From NCBI GenBank assembly GCA_030055515.1, contig JASFYI010000004.1:92442-156441 (forward strand): a stretch of DNA of 64,000 nucleotides, in the 5' to 3' direction. Every line of letters begins with the position of its first letter. Position 1 is the stretch's first letter. The stretch is from Methanolinea sp. GTDB lineage: Archaea > Halobacteriota > Methanomicrobia > Methanomicrobiales > Methanospirillaceae. The notes beneath the pieces were generated by a model. That model saw nothing but the letters and a program-made list of their open reading frames with translations. It was not told the DNA's origin and did no database searches. The translations under genes and the position numbers were made by a program. Shown here in pieces: positions 1 through 9,109 of this stretch.

Positions 1-2435
1 CGTTACCCCGAGGTGACGTTCGCGGAGAAGTCAGCGGTGGGCGGGGTGCAGGGCGGTCTCACGAGGACGTACGCGGTCTTCGTCTCGGTATCCTCGCCGC
101 AGTCGTTTGCGACCGTGAGGGAGACCGTGTAATTCCCGGGCTCGGTGTAGGTGTGGGTGGGGTCTTTCTCCGCGGAAGTGGTGTTGTCGCCGAAGGACCA
201 GGAGTAGGAGAACGGCTCTGTTCCCGTCACGGTGCTTTCGAACGCGATGGTGAGGGGTGCGTACCCCGAGGTGACGTTCGCGGAGAAGTCAGCGGTGGGC
301 GGGACGCAGGGCAGGCAGGAATCGTCCTTCAGGACGAACAGGAACCCCCCCGTACCCTTCGGCTCGAACGCGGGGGGGTACGGGTCGGAGAAGGGGAAGT
401 CACTCGAATCGGAAAAGCCTGTGAGGTAAGCGTTCCCGCGGCCGTCGGTCGCAACCGCGGTGCCGGTATCCATCCCGCTCCCCCCGACGTACGTCGCGTA
501 ATCGGGTCGTCTCTCGCCCGGGCAGAATTTCACGAGGAACGCGTCGGTATACTTGTGGTCCCAGTTCCCGAGGTAGGGCTGGAACGGGTCGACGACGGGG
601 AAGTTGATCGACCCGGTGGTACCGGCAATGAAGACTGTGTCAGTTTGGTCCACGACGACGCTGGTCCCCCAGTCATTGCAGAACCCGCCGAGGTATGTGG
701 AATAGGCGAGTTCGCGCCCGCTGGGCGAGAGGACACTGTAGAAGGCGTCTATCGCGCCGCCGGACGATGACTGGAACGCGTCCTTCACCGGGAATACCGA
801 GAGGAACGTCGATCCCGTGACGTGTGCCCGGTTCTGGGAATCGACGGCGATCGAGTATGCCGCGTCCATCGAGGGACCACCGAGGTAGGTCGAGTAAACG
901 AACCTCTCGCCACCGGGTGCCACCTTGGTGACGAACGCGTCGCTCCACTGCCCCCCTCCCAGGGTGGACTGGTACGCGTTCGCGACAGGGAAATCGGCCG
1001 AGAAGGTCTCGCCCGTCACGTAGGCATTGCCATCGCGGTCGACTGCCACTCCTTTCCCGGAATCCTTCTGCCTCCCCCCGATGTATTCTGCATAGAGAAT
1101 CTCACTCCCGTCTCCTGTCAACTTGAGGACGAAGGCATCCTGGTTCCCGCGGTACTCCGTGTGGGTCGGGTGGTCCACGTCGGGCATCCTGAACGACGAG
1201 GTGTCGCCGGCGATAACGATGTTCCCTGTGGGGTCGAGGGCTATTGCATTCCCGGAGTCCGCGCCGGTCCCGCCGAGGTACGTGGAGAAGAGGAGGTCCG
1301 AGCCGTCGGGCGAGAGCCGGAGCGCGAATGCATCCGTGTTCCCCGCGAGGTAGCCCTGGACCGCTCCCGCGAGCGGGAAGTCAACGGACTCCGTGGTTCC
1401 CGTGAGGACAGCCTCGCCGGATGGATCGATGGCGATTGCGAGCGGGGTCTCGTTCCCGCTCCCGCCGATGTACACGACGTAGACGGGGGACGTCCCGCCG
1501 GGATTGACCTTCGCGACGACGATGTCGGTCCCGCCGCCGAGGGGACCGAGTATTTTACCCTGCGGGGAATAGAGACCTGCGAAGGTTTCGCCCGTCACGT
1601 ACGCGGACCCGTCCCGCGACGCGGCGACACTCCTCCCGTGCGCAAGCCCGAGACCTCGCAGGGAGACCCCGTACTTCATGACGGGGTCGATGACGAGCGT
1701 GTGGCGTGGATCGTGGGGGCCGATGGAGAAGCCGACCCTGTTCCTGCCAAGGAGCGCGAAGGACGCGCGGACGGGGACTGTCGTGCCGTCAATCACCTGG
1801 TACGAGACGGGAGGGGACTCGGTAATCGTCCCCGCGGGCGTGTGGATCTCGAGGGACCCGTCCTCTGCGAGGGAGAGGCCGGATATCCCCGAGTACTCGA
1901 TGGCGATGGACTCTGCCCTCGCCCCGGGGGACACGAGGAACGTGCTCTTCAGGCCGTCGGGCGTCCCGGAGTACTCGAGGTCGATCCCGGGGTAGAGGTC
2001 CCCGTAGACGATTGCCCGGTAGGCGGGCACGCCCGTGTACCACGAGGAGGGATCATTCCCGAGGAGGAAATTCACGGTCGTTTGTGCGGGTTCAAGACCG
2101 GAGATCTCCGGGCAGGGATTCGCGCCGGGGAAGCGGTACCCAAGCCCCGTCACCGTGTGTCCCCCCTCACCCAGTGCGGCGAGTTTCACCGATACGCCCG
2201 CGGGTGCAAAGGAGAGGGATCCCCCGTCCGTGAGGGCGACGAATCTCGTTCCGTCGCCGGCCTGCCCCGCGTTCTCGACGAAGAGGAGGGGGAGTGCCTG
2301 CAGGCTCCCCGGTGCCCCCCCTCCCCCGGGAACAGCGGCCGGGTCGCCGTCCACGGATGGAACGGGCAGGGCGGAGACCCCGCATGCGATGACAATGACT
2401 ATGAAAATGATCCAAGCGAGCCTTTCTGTCCTCAT
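1..2435 (-). CDS. SBBP/PKD-repeat cell-surface protein, C-terminus cut off by the window edge
   Basis: Predicted secreted or cell-wall-associated protein, likely adhesive or structural. Residues about 6-24 form a hydrophobic signal or anchor segment after MRTERLAW. A domain with the LFVENAGQ signature follows, typical of the N-terminal region of SBBP proteins. About seven beta-propeller (SBBP) repeats then carry the recurring pattern YSTYLGG, D-G-AIAVD and YVTGxTxSxDFP (roughly residues 255-690). PKD domains follow with the WSFGDNTTS and HTYTEPGNYTVSL signatures, and a second PKD domain is just starting at base 1. ATG at 2435 is preferred over the in-frame GTG at 2450 because the upstream TATA box places the transcript start near 2449. 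The reading frame is open at the left edge, so the full length is unknown. The ligand is unknown. Confidence 0.85.
4..303 (-). repeat. Near-identical PKD-module DNA repeat (258-base period)
   Basis: Bases 4-45 and 262-303 are identical and lie 258 bases (86 codons) apart. Each encodes the start of a PKD module, PPTADFSANVTSG. The identity at DNA level, rather than only protein level, points to recent tandem duplication or gene conversion between PKD modules. Confidence 0.85.
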
Positions 2436-2470
2436 ATAAACCCTGTACACTCACTGGAGGAAGTCACACT

Positions 2471-2478
2471 ATATAAAT
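2471..2478 (-). promoter_or_regulatory. TATA box for the SBBP/PKD surface gene
   Basis: On the minus strand this reads ATTTATAT. A start site about 25 bases downstream would fall near 2449, leaving a leader of about 14 bases before ATG 2435. Confidence 0.55.
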
Positions 2479-2791
2479 CTATGCGTAAAAATGACAGATA
2501 CTGACTCCATTTTCCGATCCGTCTCTGTAAAAAGTTCCATGTGCCCGGGGAATTCATCGTTCGCGCGTGGATCTTCCCGACCCCCGATCCCCTCAGTCCC
2601 TCCCCCCCGGGACCATTCCTCCACCGTTTCACGCGGTGCGTTTCCCGAAATACGGCGGGGAGACCGCGTGGGGGGACCGGGTCGTTTGCGGTCCATTCTC
2701 CGATGAATACGGATATGTGGAATGCACGCACACATGATGTGCACAGGACCGGGAAAAGGAGGCGGCTGGCCGCCTGTTCCCGCAGGGCGTG
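2479..2791. other. Intergenic region with one GC-rich hairpin; no gene seen
   Basis: About 310 bases between divergent genes. No convincing coding sequence was found. AGGCGGC at 2760-2766 pairs with GCCGCCT at 2769-2775, flanked by partly pairing GGGAA and TTCCC, just ahead of the start of the OB-fold gene. The hairpin could mask or shape the leader of that gene. No strong TATA box could be assigned to the plus-strand gene. Confidence 0.4.
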
Positions 2792-3559
2792 ATGTTCCAG
2801 AGGGTTTTTGCCGCGGAGTTCAACTCGGCATCGATACACTATCCCCCGGGGTCATCCCACGCGGAGGCCCCCGTGCTCACACCGGGAGGTGCCCTCCTCT
2901 CGCTCGTCTACTTCGCGGGAGCCCTCCTCGAGGCCCACGGGTGCGGGGGCGGGACGGTCCACGCCCGCGTGGCGGACCCGACCGGTGCGATCTCGCTGCA
3001 GGCCGATTCCCGGTCTCCGGACGTGTGCACCCTCCTCTGTTCCCTCGCCCCGCCCTGTTTCATCTCCGTGGTCGGCAGGCCGGTCCTCGCGGGCACGGGG
3101 CAGTCGGCCCGCTGCATCCTCCGCGTCCTCGACGCGAGGGTCGTCGACCGGTACGTGAGGGACGCCTGGGTCCTGCGGACGGCAGAGGACACTCTCGAGA
3201 GGATCGCGAGGCTGGAGGAGTCCCTCCGGTCCGGCGGCGGGGATCCCGTCGCCCGTGCAGTGGCAGATGCGTACGGCCGGGATCCCGAACGCCTGCGCTC
3301 CCTCCTCGGGGCCGTGAGGGGCGCCCTCCTGAAGGTGGAGAGACCGCGTCCCGCAGGAGCGCCCAGTGCCAGTCCCGAGGAGATCGTCCTCTCCATCATG
3401 AGGGAGCACGGCGGCAAGACGGGGATATCCCTCGAGGAGATCGCGAGGAGGGCCGCTGCGCTTGGGCTCTCCGCGCGGGACGTCGCCGCGGCGGTCGAGA
3501 CCCTCTGCAGGGAGGACGAGTGCTACCAGCCGAGCAAGGGAGTTTTCAAGCTCTTATGA
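2792..3559 (+). CDS. RPA-associated OB-fold protein (COG3390-like)
   Basis: About 255 residues. The N-terminal half has the spacing of an OB-fold nucleic-acid-binding protein (VFAAEFNSAS, then GALLSLVYFAGALLE). The C-terminal 55 residues, starting SPEEIVLSIMREHGG, look like the winged helix at the end of RPA32-type proteins. Proteins of this kind accompany archaeal single-strand-binding protein RPA. In haloarchaea they are co-transcribed with RPA and a phosphoesterase, and a phosphoesterase gene follows here with an ATGA overlap. RPA itself is not in the window. ATG 2792 directly follows an in-frame GTG at 2789 that could also serve as start. No good ribosome-binding site decides between them. 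Confidence 0.7.
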   Translation: MFQRVFAAEFNSASIHYPPGSSHAEAPVLTPGGALLSLVYFAGALLEAHGCGGGTVHARVADPTGAISLQADSRSPDVCTLLCSLAPPCFISVVGRPVLAGTGQSARCILRVLDARVVDRYVRDAWVLRTAEDTLERIARLEESLRSGGGDPVARAVADAYGRDPERLRSLLGAVRGALLKVERPRPAGAPSASPEEIVLSIMREHGGKTGISLEEIARRAAALGLSARDVAAAVETLCREDECYQPSKGVFKLL

Positions 3560-4323
3560 GGCTCGACTTCATCGAGGAGGGACCTGCACTGGTCGTGGAA
3601 AACGAGAGGAGGATCCTCGTCGCGGGAGACCTCCACTTCGGGATCGAGGCGTCGCTCTCCGGCCAGGGAATCCACATAAGGAGCAAGAGCAGGGAGAGGA
3701 TGGACCGCCTTCTCGCCTGCATCGAGAACGCGGGCCCAGACCTCCTCCTCCTCCTCGGGGACATCAAGCACAGTGTCCCCTACACCACGAGGCTGGAGAT
3801 GAGGGAGGTGAGAAAGTTCTTCGAGGAAGTGAGGGGGAAAGTCGACCTCCTCGTGGTGCCCGGGAACCACGACCCCGGGATCGAGGATTTCCTCGCGCCC
3901 GGGGAACTTGCCCCCCGCGACGGGATCGTCCTCGACGGTGCAGGGTACCTCCACGGCCACACGTACCCGAACCCGGCGCTGCGGGGGCACCTCATCGTCG
4001 CGGGGCACCACCACGTGATGCTCTCGGTGAGGGACGAGGTGGGGTGCGCGTTGCGGGCACCCGGGTACCTCCTCGCGGCACTCGACGAGGCATGCATCCA
4101 GTTCCCGGGGGAAAGGCGGGAAGGAGAGTCCCCCACGAGGGTCCTCTTCATCCCGGCCTTCTGCGAGCTCGCGGGGTATGACATCGTCTCCATGGGACGC
4201 GACCCGATCAGCCCGCTCTCCCGCTGCATCGACCTCTCGACGTCGGAAGTTTTCCTCTCCGACGGGACATTCCTCGGCCCGTACTCTCTCCTGGAGGAGA
4301 ATGGATCCCACAGAGGACCTTGA
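3556..4323 (+). CDS. Metallophosphoesterase of the RPA-operon type (YkuE/Rpe-like)
   Basis: Calcineurin-like two-metal phosphoesterase of about 255 residues. The metal-binding motifs are complete and in order: GDLHFG, LLGDIKH, VPGNHD and GHHHVM. The start overlaps the stop of the OB-fold gene (ATGA), so the two are probably translationally coupled. In haloarchaea the equivalent gene sits in an rpa operon and is thought to act in DNA metabolism. The true substrate is not known. It overlaps the following helicase gene by 23 bases. Confidence 0.8.
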   Translation: MRLDFIEEGPALVVENERRILVAGDLHFGIEASLSGQGIHIRSKSRERMDRLLACIENAGPDLLLLLGDIKHSVPYTTRLEMREVRKFFEEVRGKVDLLVVPGNHDPGIEDFLAPGELAPRDGIVLDGAGYLHGHTYPNPALRGHLIVAGHHHVMLSVRDEVGCALRAPGYLLAALDEACIQFPGERREGESPTRVLFIPAFCELAGYDIVSMGRDPISPLSRCIDLSTSEVFLSDGTFLGPYSLLEENGSHRGP

Positions 4324-6991
4324 CCCGCGCGTGAGGCAGCTCATCCGGGACCGGGGTTTTTCCCGGATGTCCCCCATCCAGCAGGCCGCGATCCCCCTCG
4401 CGAGGGAGGGCAAGAACCTCCTCGTCATCGCCCCGACCGGGACGGGGAAGACGGAGAGCGCGATGATACCCGTCTTCGACGGGATGCTCCGCGTGAAGGG
4501 CGGGGGAATCACTGCCCTCTACGTGACGCCGCTGCGCGCCCTCAACAGGGACATGCTCTCGCGCCTCTCGTGGTGGTGCGAGAACCTCGGTCTCTCGGTG
4601 GGGGTCAGGCACGGCGACACGCCCGCATCGGAGCGGCGGAAGCAGGCCCTCTCCCCGCCCGACCTCCTCATCACGACCCCCGAGACGCTGCAGGCACTCC
4701 TGATGGGCAAAGTAGTGAGGAAGCACCTCTCGACGGTGCGGTACGTGGTCGTCGACGAGATCCACGAGCTCGCGGGGAGCAAGCGGGGAACCCAGCTCGC
4801 CGTGGCCCTCGAGAGGATCGTCGAGTACGCGGGAGAGTTCCAGCGCATCGGTCTCTCGGCAACCGTCGGGAACCCCGGCGAGGTGGGGAAGTTCCTCTGC
4901 GGCGCGAGGGATTTCTCCGTCGTCTCCGTCCCTGTCGCAGAAAGGCTCGACGTGACCGTCGAGTACGCGGGGGACTCGTTCGAGTCGCAGTGCAGGTGGA
5001 TATCCAGTGCGATTGACAGGCACCCTTCGACCCTCGTCTTCGTGAACACGCGGGTGACGGCGGAAGCCCTCGGCCACTGCCTCTACCAGAGGGGCGACGT
5101 CGAGGTCCACCACGGGTCCCTCTCGAAGGAGGTGCGTGTGGAGGCCGAGGAGAGGTTCAGGAGGGGGGACGTCCGGTGCCTCATCGCGACGTCGTCCATG
5201 GAACTCGGGATCGACATCGGGAGGATCGAGCACGTCATCCAGTTCGGGTCGCCGCGCGAGGTGATGCGGCTGGTCCAGCGCGTGGGGAGGGCAGGGCACC
5301 AGCTCGACACGGTCTCGAGGGGGACCGTGCTCGCGACATCTTTCGACGACCTGCTCGAGTCGGCCGTGATCGCGCGGCGGGCGCACGCGGGCCAGATCGA
5401 GGAGGTGGCCATCCACACGCGTGCCGCCGACGTCCTCGCGAACCAGATCGCGGCACTCGCCGTCGAGTACAGGGAGATCTCCCGGAAGAAGGTGAAGGAA
5501 ATCACCTGCAGGAGCTACCCGTTCCTCGGCGCGGAATCACTCGTCGACGAGGTGTGCGCCCAGATGGCGGAGCACCGCCTGATCAGGCTCGACGGCGACC
5601 TTGTGCGGGCGGCCGCGCGGTCGCGCCGGTACCTCGCGGGGAACCTCTCCATGATCCCGGACGAGAGGAAGGTCGTTGTCTTCGACATGGTCTCGCGCAG
5701 GTCAGTGGGGACGCTGGACGAGTCCTTCGTCGCGGGTTTCATCCACACGGGGGTCGTCTTCGTGACGAAGGGACAGCTCTGGAGGGTCCTTGACATCGGG
5801 GACGGGCAGGTCACGGTCGAGCCGGCCCGGAAGGCGAAGGGGGAGATCCCGTCGTGGGAAGGGGAACAGATCCCGGTCCCCTTCTCCATCGCCCGCGAGG
5901 TCGGTGCCCTCCGGCGGACGAGGGACTTCTCGTCGTACATGCTCGGGGACGGCCCGGCCGGGTACGCGAGGAAGTTCCTCGAGGAGGTGGAGAAGAACCG
6001 GACCCCCGTCCCCGACGACACGCTGATCACGCTCGAGAACGTCCCGGAAGGGGTCGTCTGCAACGTGTGTGCCGGCCACAGGGCAAATGAGGCGCTCGCG
6101 CGCGTCCTCTCCATCCTCATCTCGGCGCGGTTCGGGACGACCGTCGGGATCGAGATCGATGCGTACCGCATATTCCTCCGCCTCCCGCCGGCGGTGAGGG
6201 CAGCCGACGTGAGGGAGATCCTCCTCTCGCTCGAGCCGTCCCACCTCGAGGTCATCCTGCAGCTCGCGATGAAGAGGACGGCCCTCTTCCGGTGGAAGAT
6301 AGTGCAGGTGGCAAAGAAGTTCGGCGCGATCGACCCGGACGCGGACTACGAGAAGATCCCCCTCTCCCGCCTCGTGGAGACGTTCGAGGGGACGGTCGTC
6401 CAGAAAGAGGCGTACCGCGAGCTCTTCTCGGTCTACATGGACGTCCCTTCCGCCGCCCGGATCGTCTCGCTCGTGCGGGAGGGTGCCATCCGCGTCGTGA
6501 TCTCGCCGCCGAGCATGATCGGGGCGGCGGGTCTCTTCTCCTCCCGCGACACGGTCCCCCCGCCCGCCGCGGACCAGGCCGTGATCGCGACGCTCCGCCG
6601 CCGCCTCGACCAGCAGGAGGTGATCCTCTTCTGCATGAACTGCAGGAACTGGAAGTCGAGGACCGTGGTGGGCCGCGTGCCCGACCGGCCCGCGTGCCCG
6701 CGGTGCAACGCGAGGTTGATCGCCGTCCTGAAGCCGTGGGAGGAACCGCTCATCGGGAGGATCGCCGGGAAGGCGAAGACCGAGGAGGACCGCGCGGTGG
6801 AGGCGAGGCTGCTGCGGAACGCAAACCTCGTCCTCTCGAGCGGGAAGAAGGCGGTCATCGCGCTCGCGGCAAGGGGCGTGGGACCGGAGAATGCCTCGCG
6901 GATCCTCTCCACGCTCGCGGACGGAAACGCGTTCTACGCCGAGATAATCAGGGCAGAACGCAATTACATCCGGACGAGGAAGTTCTGGTGA
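4301..6991 (+). CDS. Lhr-type superfamily 2 helicase
   Basis: About 896 residues. The Q-like motif SPIQQAAIPLA (about 24-34) is followed by Walker A APTGTGKT (44-51), the DEIH box (152-155) and SAT motif III (186-188). The helicase C domain carries IATSSMELGIDIGRI and QRVGRAGHQ. The region after the two RecA domains has the length of the archaeal Lhr family. Cysteines near 778, 781, 799 and 802 form a likely zinc site, and a helix-hairpin-helix-like stretch (AARGVGPENASRIL) lies close to the C-terminus. A GGAGG ribosome-binding site at 4293-4297 supports ATG 4301. It is likely a 3'-5' DNA or RNA-DNA helicase in repair or recombination, consistent with its RPA-linked neighbours. Confidence 0.85.
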   Translation: MDPTEDLDPRVRQLIRDRGFSRMSPIQQAAIPLAREGKNLLVIAPTGTGKTESAMIPVFDGMLRVKGGGITALYVTPLRALNRDMLSRLSWWCENLGLSVGVRHGDTPASERRKQALSPPDLLITTPETLQALLMGKVVRKHLSTVRYVVVDEIHELAGSKRGTQLAVALERIVEYAGEFQRIGLSATVGNPGEVGKFLCGARDFSVVSVPVAERLDVTVEYAGDSFESQCRWISSAIDRHPSTLVFVNTRVTAEALGHCLYQRGDVEVHHGSLSKEVRVEAEERFRRGDVRCLIATSSMELGIDIGRIEHVIQFGSPREVMRLVQRVGRAGHQLDTVSRGTVLATSFDDLLESAVIARRAHAGQIEEVAIHTRAADVLANQIAALAVEYREISRKKVKEITCRSYPFLGAESLVDEVCAQMAEHRLIRLDGDLVRAAARSRRYLAGNLSMIPDERKVVVFDMVSRRSVGTLDESFVAGFIHTGVVFVTKGQLWRVLDIGDGQVTVEPARKAKGEIPSWEGEQIPVPFSIAREVGALRRTRDFSSYMLGDGPAGYARKFLEEVEKNRTPVPDDTLITLENVPEGVVCNVCAGHRANEALARVLSILISARFGTTVGIEIDAYRIFLRLPPAVRAADVREILLSLEPSHLEVILQLAMKRTALFRWKIVQVAKKFGAIDPDADYEKIPLSRLVETFEGTVVQKEAYRELFSVYMDVPSAARIVSLVREGAIRVVISPPSMIGAAGLFSSRDTVPPPAADQAVIATLRRRLDQQEVILFCMNCRNWKSRTVVGRVPDRPACPRCNARLIAVLKPWEEPLIGRIAGKAKTEEDRAVEARLLRNANLVLSSGKKAVIALAARGVGPENASRILSTLADGNAFYAEIIRAERNYIRTRKFW

Positions 6992-7204
6992 GCCGGGGGG
7001 GCCGGGACACTCGTGAAAACCCCGGGTACGCGGCGGTCGGCAACCTCCCTCCCCCGGGGATGACCTGCCGGGTGGGGGACGGGGGGGAGGGCACCTTCTG
7101 GGGGATCTAGGGACCGGGCCGGGAGCGTGGGATCGTGCCGGCAGACGGGTTGCATTTTCGTGGATGGTGGGAAGGGCGGGTGGTTTCCCAGGATGAAAAA
7201 GACA

Positions 7205-7212
7205 CCTTAATG
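7205..7212 (+). promoter_or_regulatory. TATA-like box for the acyl-CoA synthetase gene
   Basis: CCTTAATG lies about 30 bases before ATG 7241, which implies a leaderless or nearly leaderless transcript. The remaining bases 6992-7204 are GC-rich and show no gene. Confidence 0.4.
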
Positions 7213-7240
7213 AATCGGCTCCCCCCATTATCTGATTCAT

Positions 7241-8941
7241 ATGGCTGTTTCAGGACACAACATGCGGGACTACCGGGAAGTCTACGATACGTTCTCGCTG
7301 GAAGTGCCGGAATACTATAATTTTGGATTCGACGTCATCGACAAGATCGGGGAGAGGGACCGGAACCGGCTGGCGATGATATGGGTGAACCAGGAGGGGA
7401 AGGAGAGGACCTTCACGTTCCGCCAGCTCTCCAACCTCTCCAATTCCGCGGCCAACATGCTCCTCAAGTACGGGATCGTGAAGGGGGACCGCGTCATCAT
7501 CATGCTTCCCCGCGTCCCGGAGTGGTGGATATTCGCACTCGCCTGCATCAAGCTCGGCGCGGTCTTCTGCCCCTGCCCGACGATGCTCACCCCAAAGGAC
7601 CTCAAGTACCGGATAAACGCGGCGAAGATTCGGATGGTCATCACCGACAGGGAGAATTCGGGGAAGATCGAGGAGATCTGCAGCGAGTGCCCGACGCTCC
7701 AGTCGCGGCTCGTCGTGGACGCCGAGCTCCCGGGGTGGATCAGCTACCCCGTCGAGCAGGAGTACCCCGCGCCCGTCTCGCGGACGCTCGTCTCGATCGC
7801 GGGCATGGAGAGGACGAAGTCGACGGATCCCCTCGTCATGTACTTCACCTCGGGTACAACGGGCGAGCCTAAGATGGTCCTCCACACGCACGCCCTCCCC
7901 CTCGGCCACGTGACGACGGGCAGGTTCTGGCTCGACCTCACGGAGAACGACCTCCACTTCACGCTCGCGGACACGGGGTGGGCGAAGTCCTCGTGGGGCA
8001 AGTTCTTCGGCCCGTGGATCCAGGGGGCGTGCATCCTCGTATACGACATCAGGGGCAAGTTCAAGGCGACGGAGCTCCTCCCGATTCTCGAGAAGTACGA
8101 GGTGACGGTCTTCTGTGCCCCGCCCACGGTGTACCGCATGCTCATCCTCGCGGACCTCAAGAAGTACGACTTCAAGGAACTGCGCCACTGCACGAGCGCG
8201 GGGGAACCTCTCAACCCGGAGGTCATAAGGGTGTGGAAGGAGGGGACGGGTCTCACCATCCACGAGGGGTATGGCCAGACCGAGACCGTGCTCATCATCG
8301 GGACGTTCCCCTGCATGGAGGTGAAACCGGGTTCCATGGGCAAGCCGGCCCCCGGGTGGCAGATCGAGCTCCACGACGACGAGGGCAAGCCGGTCCCCAG
8401 GGGAGAGGTCGGCAGGATCGCGGTGAAGGTGAAGCCCCGCCGGCCTGTGGGGCTTTTTGAGGGCTACCTTTACGACGAGGAGGCGAATTCCGCCGTTTTC
8501 GTGGGCGATTACTACTACACGGGTGACAAGGCGTACGTGGACGAGGACGGGTACTTCTGGTTCGTCGGGAGGGACGACGACGTCATAAAGAGCTCTGGCT
8601 ACCGGATCGGCCCGTTCGAGGTGGAATCCGCCCTCCTCGAGCACCCCGCGGTGAGGGAGGCCGCGGTCGTGGGGTCGCCGGACGTCATCCGCGGCATGAT
8701 CGTGAAGGCGTTCATCGTCCTGAAGGAGGGCTACGAGCCCACGGACCAGCTCGCAAAGGACATCCAGAAGTTCGTGAAGAAGATCACGGCGCCGTACAAG
8801 TACCCGAGGGCGATCGAGTTCGTCGAGGACCTGCCAAAGACGATCTCGGGGAAGATCAAGAGGAACGTCCTGCGCGAGAGGGAACTGAAAGGAAAATCAG
8901 GCCACGAGTACAGGTCGGCAGGGAGAGAGGAAGAGGTGTGA
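7241..8941 (+). CDS. AMP-forming acyl-CoA synthetase (medium-chain/ACSM-like)
   Basis: About 566 residues, ANL superfamily. It activates a carboxylic acid with ATP and CoA, giving acyl-CoA, AMP and diphosphate. The phosphate-binding loop reads YFTSGTTGEPKMVLHTH, the adenine motif GYGQTET and the ribose/hinge motif TGDKAYVDEDGYFWFVGR. The C-terminal catalytic lysine lies in PKTISGKIKRN. Its overall likeness is to medium-chain acyl-CoA synthetases such as the characterised Methanosarcina enzyme rather than to acetyl-CoA synthetase, but the substrate cannot be read from sequence. It appears to stand alone as a single transcription unit. Confidence 0.85.
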   Translation: MAVSGHNMRDYREVYDTFSLEVPEYYNFGFDVIDKIGERDRNRLAMIWVNQEGKERTFTFRQLSNLSNSAANMLLKYGIVKGDRVIIMLPRVPEWWIFALACIKLGAVFCPCPTMLTPKDLKYRINAAKIRMVITDRENSGKIEEICSECPTLQSRLVVDAELPGWISYPVEQEYPAPVSRTLVSIAGMERTKSTDPLVMYFTSGTTGEPKMVLHTHALPLGHVTTGRFWLDLTENDLHFTLADTGWAKSSWGKFFGPWIQGACILVYDIRGKFKATELLPILEKYEVTVFCAPPTVYRMLILADLKKYDFKELRHCTSAGEPLNPEVIRVWKEGTGLTIHEGYGQTETVLIIGTFPCMEVKPGSMGKPAPGWQIELHDDEGKPVPRGEVGRIAVKVKPRRPVGLFEGYLYDEEANSAVFVGDYYYTGDKAYVDEDGYFWFVGRDDDVIKSSGYRIGPFEVESALLEHPAVREAAVVGSPDVIRGMIVKAFIVLKEGYEPTDQLAKDIQKFVKKITAPYKYPRAIEFVEDLPKTISGKIKRNVLRERELKGKSGHEYRSAGREEEV

Positions 8942-8999
8942 ACGCCGGCGTGCGGTCTCGCACACTTTTATTTTCCCTGCCACCCAAAGATGTTGGAGA

Positions 9000-9084
9000 G
9001 CGAGGGTAGCCAAGCCAGGTCAAAGGCGACAGATTCAGGGTCTGTTCCCGAAGGGGTTCTTGGGTTCAAATCCCATCCCTCGCA
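9000..9084 (+). tRNA. tRNA-Leu (anticodon CAG)
   Basis: The acceptor stem GCGAGGG pairs with CCCTCGC, with discriminator A at 9084. The anticodon stem ACAGA/TCTGT encloses loop TTCAGGG, giving anticodon CAG. A long variable arm (class II) and T-arm GGGTTCAAATCCC are present. No intron and no encoded CCA were seen. A TATA-like CTTTTATT lies about 30 bases upstream (8965-8972). Confidence 0.95.
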
Positions 9085-9109
9085 TCCCACCAAAAAGGGG
9101 GGAATTTCT

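Noticed and set aside
822-2504. Long plus-strand open frame of 560 codons opposite the SBBP gene
   Set aside because: It is antisense to a gene with clear repeat domains, and its translation is rich in Arg, Gly, Glu and Val without any domain. Such shadow frames are common in GC-rich DNA.
5702-7240. Minus-strand open frame of 512 codons opposite the Lhr helicase
   Set aside because: Low-complexity Arg/Pro-rich translation with no motif. The plus-strand helicase motifs are unambiguous.
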